The notes beneath the pieces were generated by a model that saw only the letters and a list, made by a program, of their open reading frames with translations, was not told the origin of the DNA and did not search any database. Positions 36,971-45,611 of a stretch of DNA of 64,000 nt are shown in pieces. Positions within the stretch are counted from its first letter, which is position 1. Every line of letters begins with the position of its first letter. The position numbers were made by a program, and so were the translations under genes. Origin of the DNA: Pseudomonas chlororaphis subsp. chlororaphis (GTDB lineage: Bacteria; Pseudomonadota; Gammaproteobacteria; Pseudomonadales; Pseudomonadaceae); assembly GCF_003945765.1 (NCBI RefSeq), contig NZ_CP027712.1, forward strand, positions 4,402,001-4,466,000, read 5' to 3'.

Positions 36971-38500
36971 TCAATGCCCCGCCGACGCCGGCCCGGCCTT
37001 GGCGGTGAACGGCGGCTTGGCCAGCCATACCAACAGGATCAGCGCCATGAAGCTCCAGCCCAGCAGCGTGAAGTAGTCCACGGTGGACATCATGTATGCC
37101 TGCCCGGTCAGCACCTGGTCCAGCTGCGCGTAGGCCTGGTTGCTGGCACCGCCCAAGGAGTTCAGGGCATCGCGGGTGGCCGGCTCGAAGGTGCTGATGT
37201 GTTCGCCCATGTAGGCATGATGCTCGTTCGCCCGGCGGATCCAGATCCAGGTGGTCAGCGAGGCGGCGAAACTGCCACCCAGGGTCCTCAGGAAGGTGGC
37301 CAGGCCGGCGCCATCGGCAATCTGGTGCGGCGGCAGGTCCGACATCAGGATGCTCAGGGTCGGCATGAAGAACAGCGCCACGCCGATACCCATGAACAGC
37401 TGCACCAGGGCGATGTGCTGGAAGTCCACCTCGTTGGTGAACCCGGCGCGCATAAAGCAGCTCAGGCCGATCGCCAGGAACGCCAGACCGGCCAGCAAGC
37501 GCAGGTCGAACTTGTGCGCGTACTTGCCGACGAAAGGCGACATCAGCACCGGCAGGATGCCCATCGGCGCCACCGACAGGCCGGCCCAGGTCGCGGTATA
37601 GCCCATCTGGGTCTGCACCCATTGCGGCAGGATCAGGTTGATGCCGAAGAAACCGGCATAACCGCCCACCAGCACGATGGTGCCGATGCGGAAGTTGCGG
37701 TGGGCGAACAACCGCAGGTTGACCACCGGATGGCGGTCGGTCATTTCCCAGATCACGAACACCGCCAGGGCAATCAGCGAAATCAGCGTACCGATGATAA
37801 TGAAGTTGGATTCGAACCAGTCCAGGTCGTTGCCCTTGTCGAGCACGATCTGCAAGGCCCCGACGCCGACGATCAGGCTCAGCAGGCCGATGTAGTCCAT
37901 CGGCTGGCGACTGGTCACCACCGGCCGCGCCTTCAGCTGCTGCCTGACCACCCAGGCGGCGAACAGGCCGATCGGCACGTTGATGAAGAAGATCCACGGC
38001 CAGCTGTAACTGTCGGTGATCCAGCCGCCGAGAATCGGCCCGGCAATCGGCGCCACCACCGTGACCATCGCCAGCAGCGCCAAGGCCATGCCCCTTTTCG
38101 CCGGTGGGTAGACTGCAATCAGCAGGGTCTGGGTCATCGGGTACAACGGCCCGGCCACCACCCCTTGCAGCACACGAAAGCCCACCAGCTCGGGCATGGA
38201 GGTGGAAATCCCGCAGAGGAAGGAGGCCAGCACGAACAGCAGGGTGGCCCAGATAAACAGCTTCACCTCGCCGAAGCGCCGGCTCAGCCAGCCGGTCAGC
38301 GGCAAGGCGATGGCGTTGCTCACGGCAAACGAGGTGATCACCCAGGTGCCCTGCTCCGAACTCACCCCGAGGTTACCCGATATGGTCGGCAGGGCCACGT
38401 TGGCGATGGTGGTGTCGAGCACCTGCATGAAGGTCGCCAGCGACAGGCCGATGGTGCTGAGCAACAGGCTGGGCGGCGTGAAAGAGGCGTTATTGCTCAT
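36971..38500 (-). CDS. emrB: MFS drug efflux transporter, DHA2 family (EmrB-like)
   Basis: This 509-residue inner-membrane proton antiporter has 14 transmembrane segments. The DHA2 signatures are seen in LDTTIANVALPTISG (motif D1) at the first helix, WLSRRFGEVKLF (motif A) and the motif C stretch GPILGGWITDSYSWPWIFFINVP. It is the last gene of a minus-strand operon marR - outer-membrane factor - emrA - emrB, and would work with both partners to expel toxic compounds across the whole envelope. The substrates are unknown. Confidence 0.93.
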   Translation of the reverse strand: MSNNASFTPPSLLLSTIGLSLATFMQVLDTTIANVALPTISGNLGVSSEQGTWVITSFAVSNAIALPLTGWLSRRFGEVKLFIWATLLFVLASFLCGISTSMPELVGFRVLQGVVAGPLYPMTQTLLIAVYPPAKRGMALALLAMVTVVAPIAGPILGGWITDSYSWPWIFFINVPIGLFAAWVVRQQLKARPVVTSRQPMDYIGLLSLIVGVGALQIVLDKGNDLDWFESNFIIIGTLISLIALAVFVIWEMTDRHPVVNLRLFAHRNFRIGTIVLVGGYAGFFGINLILPQWVQTQMGYTATWAGLSVAPMGILPVLMSPFVGKYAHKFDLRLLAGLAFLAIGLSCFMRAGFTNEVDFQHIALVQLFMGIGVALFFMPTLSILMSDLPPHQIADGAGLATFLRTLGGSFAASLTTWIWIRRANEHHAYMGEHISTFEPATRDALNSLGGASNQAYAQLDQVLTGQAYMMSTVDYFTLLGWSFMALILLVWLAKPPFTAKAGPASAGH

Positions 38501-38565
38501 CGCGAATCCTATGAAGCGAGGCAGGTGCCGCGGCCGCTAACGGCCGCAGCAGAGGGATCGGCGAA

Positions 38566-39768
38566 TCAGCGCTGCGCGGTCTTGCCGATGGCGGCGCTGT
38601 TGTCGTGGATCAGGCGGGCGATCAGGGCATCGGCCTCGCCCAGCTGGCGGTCGTAGACGTTGGTGCTGAACGATGCCTTTTGTGGCGGCTGCTGGGCCAG
38701 CACGGGACCGCTCTGGTCATGCAGGTCGACGTTGACCACCGTCGACAGGCCGACCCGCAGCGGGTGCCTGGCCAGTTCTTCGGCATTCACATGGATGCGC
38801 ACCGGTACCCGCTGCACGATCTTGATCCAGTTGCCGGTGGCGTTTTGCGCCGGCAACAGGGCGAAGGCACTGCCAGTACCGGCGCCCAGGCTGTCGATGG
38901 TGCCGCTGTACTTGACGTCGCTGCCGTAGATATCGGCTTCGATGTCCACCGGCTGGCCGATGCGCATGTCACGCAGCTGGGTTTCCTTGAAGTTGGCGTC
39001 GATCCACAGCTGGTCGAGCGGGATCACCGCCATCAATGCGGTACCCGGCTGTACCCGCTGGCCCAGTTGCACGGTGCGCTTGGCGACATAACCGGTCACC
39101 GGGGCGATCAGGGTGCTGCGGGCGTTGGTCAGGTAGGCCTGGCGCAGTTGCGCGGCGGCCGCCTGCACGTCCGGATGGTTCGATACCACGGTGTCGTCCA
39201 CCAGAGCGTTGGTGGTGTTGAGCTGCTGCTGGGCATTGGCCAGGGCGTTCTGCGCCGAGGTCAGGTCGTCACGGGCATGGGACAGTTCTTCCTGGGAAAT
39301 CGCCCCGCTGCTGGCGAGGGTCCGGCGGCGGCTGAAGTTGTCCTGGGCCTTTTGCACTTCGGCCTTCTGCGCCGCCACCTGGGCGCGCATGCCGTCGACA
39401 TTGCTGTACAGCCCGCGCACCTGGCGCACGGTACGGGCCAGGTTGGCCTCGGCGCTTTGCAGGCCGACCTCGGCATCGTTGGGGTCGAAGTTGATCAGCA
39501 CCTGGCCTTCGTGGACCAGGTCGCCATCGTCGGCGCCGATGCTGACCACCGTACCGGTGACCAGCGGGGTGATTTCCACCACGTTGCCGTTCACATAGGC
39601 GTCGTCGGTGCCTTCGTTCCAGCGTCCGTAGAGTTCGTACCAGGCAAAGACCCCCAACCCGCCCAGGACGATCAGCGCCACCAGGCCCAGCAGCATGACC
39701 TTGCGCTTGCGTGGGTTGGCAGTGTCTGGGGTGTTTTCGGGAGCGTTGTTGGTTGCGGCAGTGGCCAT
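38566..39768 (-). CDS. emrA: HlyD-family membrane fusion protein (EmrA-like)
   Basis: This 400-residue periplasmic adaptor has one N-terminal membrane anchor (LLGLVALIVLGGLGVFAWY), a lipoyl half-motif pair (GTVVSIGADDGDLVHEGQVL and LIAPVTGYVAKRTVQLGQRV) around a long alpha-helical hairpin (about 95-210), and a beta-barrel domain. It links EmrB to the outer-membrane channel encoded just upstream. The gap to emrB is 65 bases. Confidence 0.93.
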   Translation of the reverse strand: MATAATNNAPENTPDTANPRKRKVMLLGLVALIVLGGLGVFAWYELYGRWNEGTDDAYVNGNVVEITPLVTGTVVSIGADDGDLVHEGQVLINFDPNDAEVGLQSAEANLARTVRQVRGLYSNVDGMRAQVAAQKAEVQKAQDNFSRRRTLASSGAISQEELSHARDDLTSAQNALANAQQQLNTTNALVDDTVVSNHPDVQAAAAQLRQAYLTNARSTLIAPVTGYVAKRTVQLGQRVQPGTALMAVIPLDQLWIDANFKETQLRDMRIGQPVDIEADIYGSDVKYSGTIDSLGAGTGSAFALLPAQNATGNWIKIVQRVPVRIHVNAEELARHPLRVGLSTVVNVDLHDQSGPVLAQQPPQKASFSTNVYDRQLGEADALIARLIHDNSAAIGKTAQR

Positions 39769-39783
39769 GATGAGTACCTTGAA

Positions 39784-41253
39784 TTATTGAGTGCGCGAGG
39801 CTGGGGTCGGGGTGGCCGCGGCCAGATTGTCAGTCTGGAAACCACCGCCCAGGGCCTGCATCAGTTGGATCGACAGGTCGATCTGCTGGGCATTCAGGGT
39901 CGCCAGCTGACGCTGGGCCTGCAGCAACTGCTGCTCGATGCTGAGCACGTCCAGGTAATTGCCGATCCCCGAGCCGTAGCGCTGGACCACGGTGTCGTAG
40001 GAGTCCTGGGCGATGTCGGTGGCGTGTTGCTGGGCGGCGATCTGCCGACCGATGTCACGCAGCTGGGAAATGGTGTCGCTAACATCCCCCAGGGCATTCA
40101 CCAGGCTCTTGTTGTACTGCGCCACGGCCAGATCGTAGTCGGCGTCCCGGGCATCCAGGTCGGCGCGCAGGCGGCCACCGTCGAAGATCGGCAGCGACAC
40201 GGTCGGGGCGATGTTGAAGAAGCGGCTGGCCGATCCGAACATCGCGTCCCCCAGCAACGCTTGAGTGCCGGCAGCGGCGCTCAGGTTGAGGTTGGGATAG
40301 AAGTTGGTCTTGCCGGCGTCGATGCTCTTGCTCGCCGCCTCGACCCGCCAGCGCGCGGCCACCAGATCCGGACGGCGGCCCAGCAGTTCCGCCGGCAGCA
40401 CCGACGGCAGTGCCACCGCGCTGGCCTGCAGGACTTTCGGCCGGGCGATTTCGTTGCCCCGGTCCGGGCCTTTGCCGAGCAATACCGCGAGGGCGATCTT
40501 GGCGCTCTGCAGGTTTTTCTCGGCATCGATCAGGCTGGCTTCGGAGCTGGCCTCCAGGCTTTCGGTCTGCTGGTACTGATACTGACTGTCAATGCCCGAG
40601 CTCAGGCGTTTCTGGCTCAGGTCGAGCATCTGCCGGGTGCGCTTGAGGTCTTCAGTGGCCAGGTCATGGACGATATGCGCCTGGCCCAGGTCGCTGTAGG
40701 CCCGGGCCACGTCGGCGGCGAGGGTCAGTTGCGCGGCCTGGCGATCGATCTCGGCGGCGCGGGCCTGGCCCAGGGCGGCTTCCCAGGTATCGCGCTGGCC
40801 GCCCCAGAGGTCGAAGGTGTAACTGAAGTTGCCTGTCAGGCTGCGCATCGTGCTGTAGTTGTCGCCCTGCCCGCTCGGGTCCTGCGAACGGGACAGCCGC
40901 GAGCGGCTGACACTGCCGCTGGCGTCCAGGGTCGGCATGCGTGCCGCGTCCGCGGCATAGGCCGCCGCGCTGGCCTGGTGGGCCCGGGCGCTGGCGATCT
41001 GCATGTCGGGACTGTCGTGCAGGGCTTCGCGGATCAGGCCATCGAGCTGTGGATCGCCCAGGCTCTTCCACCAGTCACTCTTCGGCCAGGCCGCCGGCGA
41101 CAAGGTCACGCCATTCAGGGATTGTCCGGCCTTGAGGGATTTGGCATCGAGGCTCACCCCTTCGGTTGTCAGGCCGCTGTAGTTGGCACATCCCGCCAGG
41201 CTCATGGCCAGCAGCACCAGGCTCAAACGGGCACGCAAGGTTTTACTGCTCAT
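39784..41253 (-). CDS. Outer-membrane efflux lipoprotein, NodT/OprM family
   Basis: This 489-residue TolC-like channel protein has a lipoprotein signal peptide with lipobox LAGC at Cys22 and two outer-membrane efflux repeats (about 70-270 and 285-470), each with long coiled-coil helices (for example DLATEDLKRTRQMLDLSQKR). The presence of its own outer-membrane component makes the operon a complete tripartite pump. It begins immediately after the marR stop. Confidence 0.93.
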   Translation of the reverse strand: MSSKTLRARLSLVLLAMSLAGCANYSGLTTEGVSLDAKSLKAGQSLNGVTLSPAAWPKSDWWKSLGDPQLDGLIREALHDSPDMQIASARAHQASAAAYAADAARMPTLDASGSVSRSRLSRSQDPSGQGDNYSTMRSLTGNFSYTFDLWGGQRDTWEAALGQARAAEIDRQAAQLTLAADVARAYSDLGQAHIVHDLATEDLKRTRQMLDLSQKRLSSGIDSQYQYQQTESLEASSEASLIDAEKNLQSAKIALAVLLGKGPDRGNEIARPKVLQASAVALPSVLPAELLGRRPDLVAARWRVEAASKSIDAGKTNFYPNLNLSAAAGTQALLGDAMFGSASRFFNIAPTVSLPIFDGGRLRADLDARDADYDLAVAQYNKSLVNALGDVSDTISQLRDIGRQIAAQQHATDIAQDSYDTVVQRYGSGIGNYLDVLSIEQQLLQAQRQLATLNAQQIDLSIQLMQALGGGFQTDNLAAATPTPASRTQ

Positions 41254-41727
41254 TTACTTATCACCTACCCGCAACACAGTGATCGGGTCACCGGCCGCCA
41301 GCAAAATTTTCTTGAGGAGCTGTTCCAGGGTTTTCAACTCTTCGGGGGTAATGGCGCCGGCCAATTCATTCATGGCGTCGGCACCGATGTGCGGCAGACG
41401 GTCGGCGAGCTTCTGGCCCTCGTCGGTGAGCACCAGGCGCACCTGACGGCGGTCGTGCTCCGAGCGTTGGCGGGCGAGGAAGTCCTTCTGCTCCAGGCGA
41501 TCGAGCATGCGGGTCATGGAACCGCTGTCGAGGGACAGGTGGCGGCACAGCTCGGCCGGGGTGTCGACGCCGAACTGGGCCATGATGATCAGCACCTTGA
41601 ACTGCGCGGCGGTGATGCCGTGGGGTTCCATATGGGTGTCGATGATCCGGTCCTTGAGCAGGGCCGCGCGGCCCAGCAAGAGCCCGAGGTGGCAATTTTG
41701 GAAACCGTCTGGGGTGAAGTGTTTCAT
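41254..41727 (-). CDS. MarR-family repressor of the efflux operon
   Basis: This 157-residue winged-helix protein has the MarR core HGITAAQFKVLIIMAQFG ... LCRHLSLDSGSMTRMLDRLEQK (recognition helix about 60-80) and the wing RSEHDRRQVRLVLTDEG. It resembles EmrR/MprA in neighbourhood and size. It is the first gene of the operon, with two CTGCCTAGGCAG palindromes immediately upstream, so it probably represses its own transcription and that of the pump until a ligand binds. Confidence 0.92.
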   Translation of the reverse strand: MKHFTPDGFQNCHLGLLLGRAALLKDRIIDTHMEPHGITAAQFKVLIIMAQFGVDTPAELCRHLSLDSGSMTRMLDRLEQKDFLARQRSEHDRRQVRLVLTDEGQKLADRLPHIGADAMNELAGAITPEELKTLEQLLKKILLAAGDPITVLRVGDK

Positions 41728-41741
41728 CTGACCACCTGTTA

Positions 41742-41787
41742 GCTGCCTAGGCAGCGAAAGTATGTCGAGATGTTACTGCCTAGGCAG
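41742..41787 (-). promoter_or_regulatory. Double palindromic operator for the MarR protein
   Basis: CTGCCTAGGCAG occurs twice, at 41743-41754 and 41776-41787, and the first copy extends to a 14-bp palindrome (GCTGCCTAGGCAGC). The centres are 33 bp apart, about three helical turns, so dimers would bind on the same face. The first copy begins 15 bases before the marR start codon. Confidence 0.85.
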
Positions 41788-41936
41788 CCAATATCCAAAC
41801 AATAATTAGCATGCTTACTATTAAGCTAATTAATGGGAAAGCCTTGAAGTCGAAAATCGGCGGGAGAAATACCGGCTGGAGGGGCGGCGTGGTGAACACC
41901 AGCCCCCTCGCCAAAGGGGACTGGATTGCCGACGAG
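41788..41936. other. Gap between marR and tamB ends
   Basis: No gene is seen. The marR-proximal part is AT-rich, as expected for the upstream part of its promoter. A hairpin AGCCCCCT/AAGGGGACT at 41901-41922 lies 15 bases past the tamB stop and may end the tam transcript, although no clear T-run follows on minus. Confidence 0.4.
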
Positions 41937-44900
41937 CTAGAAGTCGCGTTTGTAGAAGATATCCAGCGAGCTGGCGACGCCGCTGGCCGCTTCCAGGTAG
42001 ACCTTTTTGCTCAGCTTGTAGCGCAGGGCGATGGTGTTGGCCGGCTCGAAGACCCCCACCCCGTAACGCAGGCTGAGCCGCTCGGAGATATTGCCGCTGG
42101 CCACCACGCTGGTGGTGTTGCCGCTGCCCTGGGTGTCGAGCTGGAAGTCGTCGATCCCCAGGTCCTTGGCCAGCCCGCCGGTGATGTTCGAGCTGCCCAT
42201 CAGGCCCAGGCCCAGGGCAGCTTGCGCCAGCATGTTGTTGTCCTCGCCGGTGGTGCTCAAGGGACGCCCGAGCACCAGATAGGACAGCGCCTGCTCCTGG
42301 CTCATGGCCGGCTCCGAGAAGATCTGCGTGGTCGGCTGTTCGGCGCTGCCACTGAGGCGGATGCCGGCGATCACGTCATCGGTCTGGCGGATCGCCTCGA
42401 TGTCCAGGTACGGCTGGTCGATCGGCCCGGCGAACAGCAGGCGCGCCCGGCGTACGGTCAGGCGCTGGCCGTAGGCGCGGTAGCGGCCGTCGTTGAGCCA
42501 CAGTTCGCCACGGGTGTCCATGTTGTCGCCGATGTGCACGTGGCCTTGCAGGTTGGCGGTCAGGCCGAAGCCGGTGAAGCTGAGCTTGTCCTCGCCGACC
42601 ACCACATCGATGTCCATCGCCATGGCCATCGGCGCTTTGCCCTCCTCGGTCTGGTGGCCGATGATCACCGTGTCGTCCGACACCTTGACCGTCGATGGCG
42701 GCAATTCACGGATGGTGATTTCACCCTTGGGCACATGGACCTTGCCGGCGATCGCCAGCTTGTCGTCCTTCATCGAGATCTTCAGGTCCGGCGCCACGTC
42801 CAGCACCGCATAGGGTTCGACGGTGACCGGCAGCTGCGAGCCTTTCAGGCTCAGGTCCACCACCAGCGCCTGGCCCCAGGCGATATTGCCGTTCAGGCTA
42901 CCCTGCCCGGCCTTGCCACTCTTCCAGCCACCGCTCAACTGCACGCTTTCACCGGCGATCAGCGCCTGCAATTGCAGGTCCTGGAGGCTGATGGGCAATT
43001 CAGGGCCAGAAACTTCGCCACCACTAAGGGCCAGGTTGCCATTGACCTGCGGCGCCAGCAGACCGCCGGAGATGCGCCCGCTGCCATCGAGGGTGCCGGT
43101 GAGCTTTTCGACCATTGGCACGAACGGCCGCGCCACCGCCAGGTCCAGGCCGCTGAGGCGGAACTCGCCGGACAGCGGCTTGTTTTTCGGCAGCGGATTG
43201 ATCTGCGCCTGCAGCATCAGCTCACCGAGCTTGCCGCCACTGAACGCCAGCTGGGTGTCGATACGCTTGGGGTTGAGGGTGGTGTCGAGTTTCAGCGTCT
43301 GGTATGGGAAGTCCAGCCACTGCTGTTTTTCCTTGACCCGCAAGGTGCCGCCGCTGGCGTCCAGCAGGATCCGCCCCTGCGGGCCACCGGCCGGTACGTC
43401 CAGCTTGATATCGGCATTGAGCCGGCCCTTCCAGGCGAAGTCCTTGGGCAACCACTGCGCGAGGCTGTCGATCGGGAACTGCTTGAGGTGGTAGCGCAAC
43501 TTGGGCTCGGGCATCAGCCGCTGATCCTCGCCACACAGGCTGGCATCGCCGCTGGCCCAGCAATGGGCCCCGAAGTTGAGCTTGCCGTCGGCCAGGTATT
43601 CGAGCTTGGCCGGGGCTTGCAGCCTCCAGTCCTGGCCACCGGTCTGGATATCGCCGCTGGCCAGGCGCCCGCGCCAGTTGCCCTGGTCCAGCTTGCCGTC
43701 CAGGCCCAGTGCCAGCTTGAGCTGCGGACCTTGCAGGTCCAGTTGCAGCTTCTGGCTCTTGATATCGCCCTGGCCGCTGGCCGTCAGCGTGCCCAGCGCG
43801 GTTTCACCGACCTGGATGCCGGCCCCCTTGAGGTCGATTTGCGCCCGTTGTGCGCTGTCCAGGTTGGCATCGAGCTTGAGGCTCTGCAGGCGATTGTCGG
43901 CGAACACCAGTTGCTGGCCTTGCAGGTCGAGCTTGCCCTGCGGCGTCTTCAGGGTGCCCGCCACATCGAGGCGGCCGTTGAGCTGGCCACGCAGCTCGGG
44001 CCACAGCTGGCCGAGACGCGACAGCTTGATATCGAGTTGCCCGGCCAAACGCTGTTGCAGGCGGCCGGAACCGTTGATGCGGTTGTCGCCCAGGCGGATG
44101 TCCAGGGTGCTCAGGTTCCACTGCTCGCCAGCGCCATCGGCCTTGGCCTGCAGCACCGCGGGCTGGCCGCGCAGCTTGCCCTTGAGGTCGAGGTCGGCGT
44201 TGAGCTTGAGTTGCTCGTTCTTCATTTCGCCCTGGCTGCGCAGCGGCCCGGCCAAAGTGCCCGGCAGCTCGGCGACCCAGTACGCCGGGTTGATCGCCGA
44301 CAGGTCCAGGGCGGTATCCCAGGCGATGCCGTCGGCGAATTGCAGGTTCAGGTGGCCTTCGGCCTTGCCCTGGCCAGCGGCCAGCTTGAACTGGGGCAGG
44401 AAGATTTTCGTCAGGTCGCCGCTGAACGGGCTGCTGAGGCTGAACGCCCCCGCCGGGCCATCGAGGTCACCCTTGAAGTTGCCCAGGTAGTTGCCATCGC
44501 GGTAGGCGACCTCGGCAGTGAAGCGGCGCACCGCCACCGCGGGCTCTTCGATCAGCGGGTACAGGCGATGCCAGGGGAAATCCAGCCAGTCGAGCCTGGC
44601 TTCGGCGTTCAGGCCCTGGCTCCAGTCCAACTGGCCTGTCAGCTTGAGGTTCTGCTTGTCGTTGGCGCTCAGGTCCAGCGCGGCGATCTGCGCGCCCTTG
44701 GCGTCGACCTTGCCTTGCAGCGCCAGGGCCACCGGCCCCTGCTCGGCCGGCAGAGTGGCCTTGCCCAGCAGTTGGTAACCCGCCTTGAGGTCGCCTTTGC
44801 CGGTCAGTTCCAGCTGGTTGAGCATCAGGGTATCGGGCAGCTCGGCGCTGGCCTTGAAGCCATCGGCAGTGATCCGCACCTGGGCCGGCAGGTTCTCCAC

Positions 44901-45611
44901 CAACGGTTGCAGCTCACCGCTCAATTGGCCTTGCAGGTAACCGCTGCTGTCGGCCGCAAGCTTGAGGGTCTTCAGCAGGTCGCCATCGACCTTCAGCGCC
45001 AACGCCCAGGGTTCACTGCCCGGCGCCGGCAGGGTGAGGGTACCGGTGGCACTCAGTGGCCAGTCGCCGCTGGGCGACAGCAACCCCGAAAGATTCAGGC
45101 TGAGGTCGTCGCGTTGCAGGCTCACCGAGTCGATCTGCAGGCCCTTGGCCGTCCACTGCGCCGCCAGCTGCAGGCCCTTGAGTTCCTCGCTGCCATTGAA
45201 CTGCAGGCTGCCGACCCGAACCTGCCCCAGCTCGATAGCCACAGGCAACCGCAGATCCGGCAGGCTGATCGGGCCGCTGCTTTGTTCTTCCGCGCCTGGC
45301 GGGAATTGCAGGCTGACCTGCTCCACGTCCAGTTGCTCGATGCACAGGGTCATGCGCATCAGGCACGCCGGCGACCAGGCGAATTTCGGCGCCTGGAGTT
45401 CGACCCGGCTGCTGTCCTGCTGCCACAACAGGTGATCGGCGCTCCACTGTCCGCCCAAGCGGCCGGCGAAGTTTTCCACGCTCAAGCCCGGCACCAGGCC
45501 CAGGGCCCAGCGACTGCCGGCCTGGGTGCCGAGTATAGAAGCCAGCGCCAGTACCAGCACCGCCACCAGCACAAGCAGCGCCAGCGCCGCGATCTTCAAA
45601 CCACGCTTCAC
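41937..45611 (-). CDS. tamB: Translocation and assembly module subunit TamB
   Basis: TamB is a very long inner-membrane-anchored, periplasm-spanning beta-taco protein that works with TamA in assembling outer-membrane proteins and in phospholipid transport between membranes. The 1224-residue product has one N-terminal membrane helix (LALLVLVAVLVLALASILG), many hydrophobic repeat strands, and the conserved DUF490 C terminus (from about 880, ending SLRYGVGVFEPANTIALRYKLS ... YKRDF, shown here in parts). The start is GTG, overlapping the tamA stop by four bases (GTGA). Confidence 0.93.
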   Translation of the reverse strand: MKRGLKIAALALLVLVAVLVLALASILGTQAGSRWALGLVPGLSVENFAGRLGGQWSADHLLWQQDSSRVELQAPKFAWSPACLMRMTLCIEQLDVEQVSLQFPPGAEEQSSGPISLPDLRLPVAIELGQVRVGSLQFNGSEELKGLQLAAQWTAKGLQIDSVSLQRDDLSLNLSGLLSPSGDWPLSATGTLTLPAPGSEPWALALKVDGDLLKTLKLAADSSGYLQGQLSGELQPLVENLPAQVRITADGFKASAELPDTLMLNQLELTGKGDLKAGYQLLGKATLPAEQGPVALALQGKVDAKGAQIAALDLSANDKQNLKLTGQLDWSQGLNAEARLDWLDFPWHRLYPLIEEPAVAVRRFTAEVAYRDGNYLGNFKGDLDGPAGAFSLSSPFSGDLTKIFLPQFKLAAGQGKAEGHLNLQFADGIAWDTALDLSAINPAYWVAELPGTLAGPLRSQGEMKNEQLKLNADLDLKGKLRGQPAVLQAKADGAGEQWNLSTLDIRLGDNRINGSGRLQQRLAGQLDIKLSRLGQLWPELRGQLNGRLDVAGTLKTPQGKLDLQGQQLVFADNRLQSLKLDANLDSAQRAQIDLKGAGIQVGETALGTLTASGQGDIKSQKLQLDLQGPQLKLALGLDGKLDQGNWRGRLASGDIQTGGQDWRLQAPAKLEYLADGKLNFGAHCWASGDASLCGEDQRLMPEPKLRYHLKQFPIDSLAQWLPKDFAWKGRLNADIKLDVPAGGPQGRILLDASGGTLRVKEKQQWLDFPYQTLKLDTTLNPKRIDTQLAFSGGKLGELMLQAQINPLPKNKPLSGEFRLSGLDLAVARPFVPMVEKLTGTLDGSGRISGGLLAPQVNGNLALSGGEVSGPELPISLQDLQLQALIAGESVQLSGGWKSGKAGQGSLNGNIAWGQALVVDLSLKGSQLPVTVEPYAVLDVAPDLKISMKDDKLAIAGKVHVPKGEITIRELPPSTVKVSDDTVIIGHQTEEGKAPMAMAMDIDVVVGEDKLSFTGFGLTANLQGHVHIGDNMDTRGELWLNDGRYRAYGQRLTVRRARLLFAGPIDQPYLDIEAIRQTDDVIAGIRLSGSAEQPTTQIFSEPAMSQEQALSYLVLGRPLSTTGEDNNMLAQAALGLGLMGSSNITGGLAKDLGIDDFQLDTQGSGNTTSVVASGNISERLSLRYGVGVFEPANTIALRYKLSKKVYLEAASGVASSLDIFYKRDF

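Noticed and set aside
38605..41742. 1045-codon open frame on plus across the efflux operon
   Set aside because: It is antisense to three clear genes at once and has no family features.
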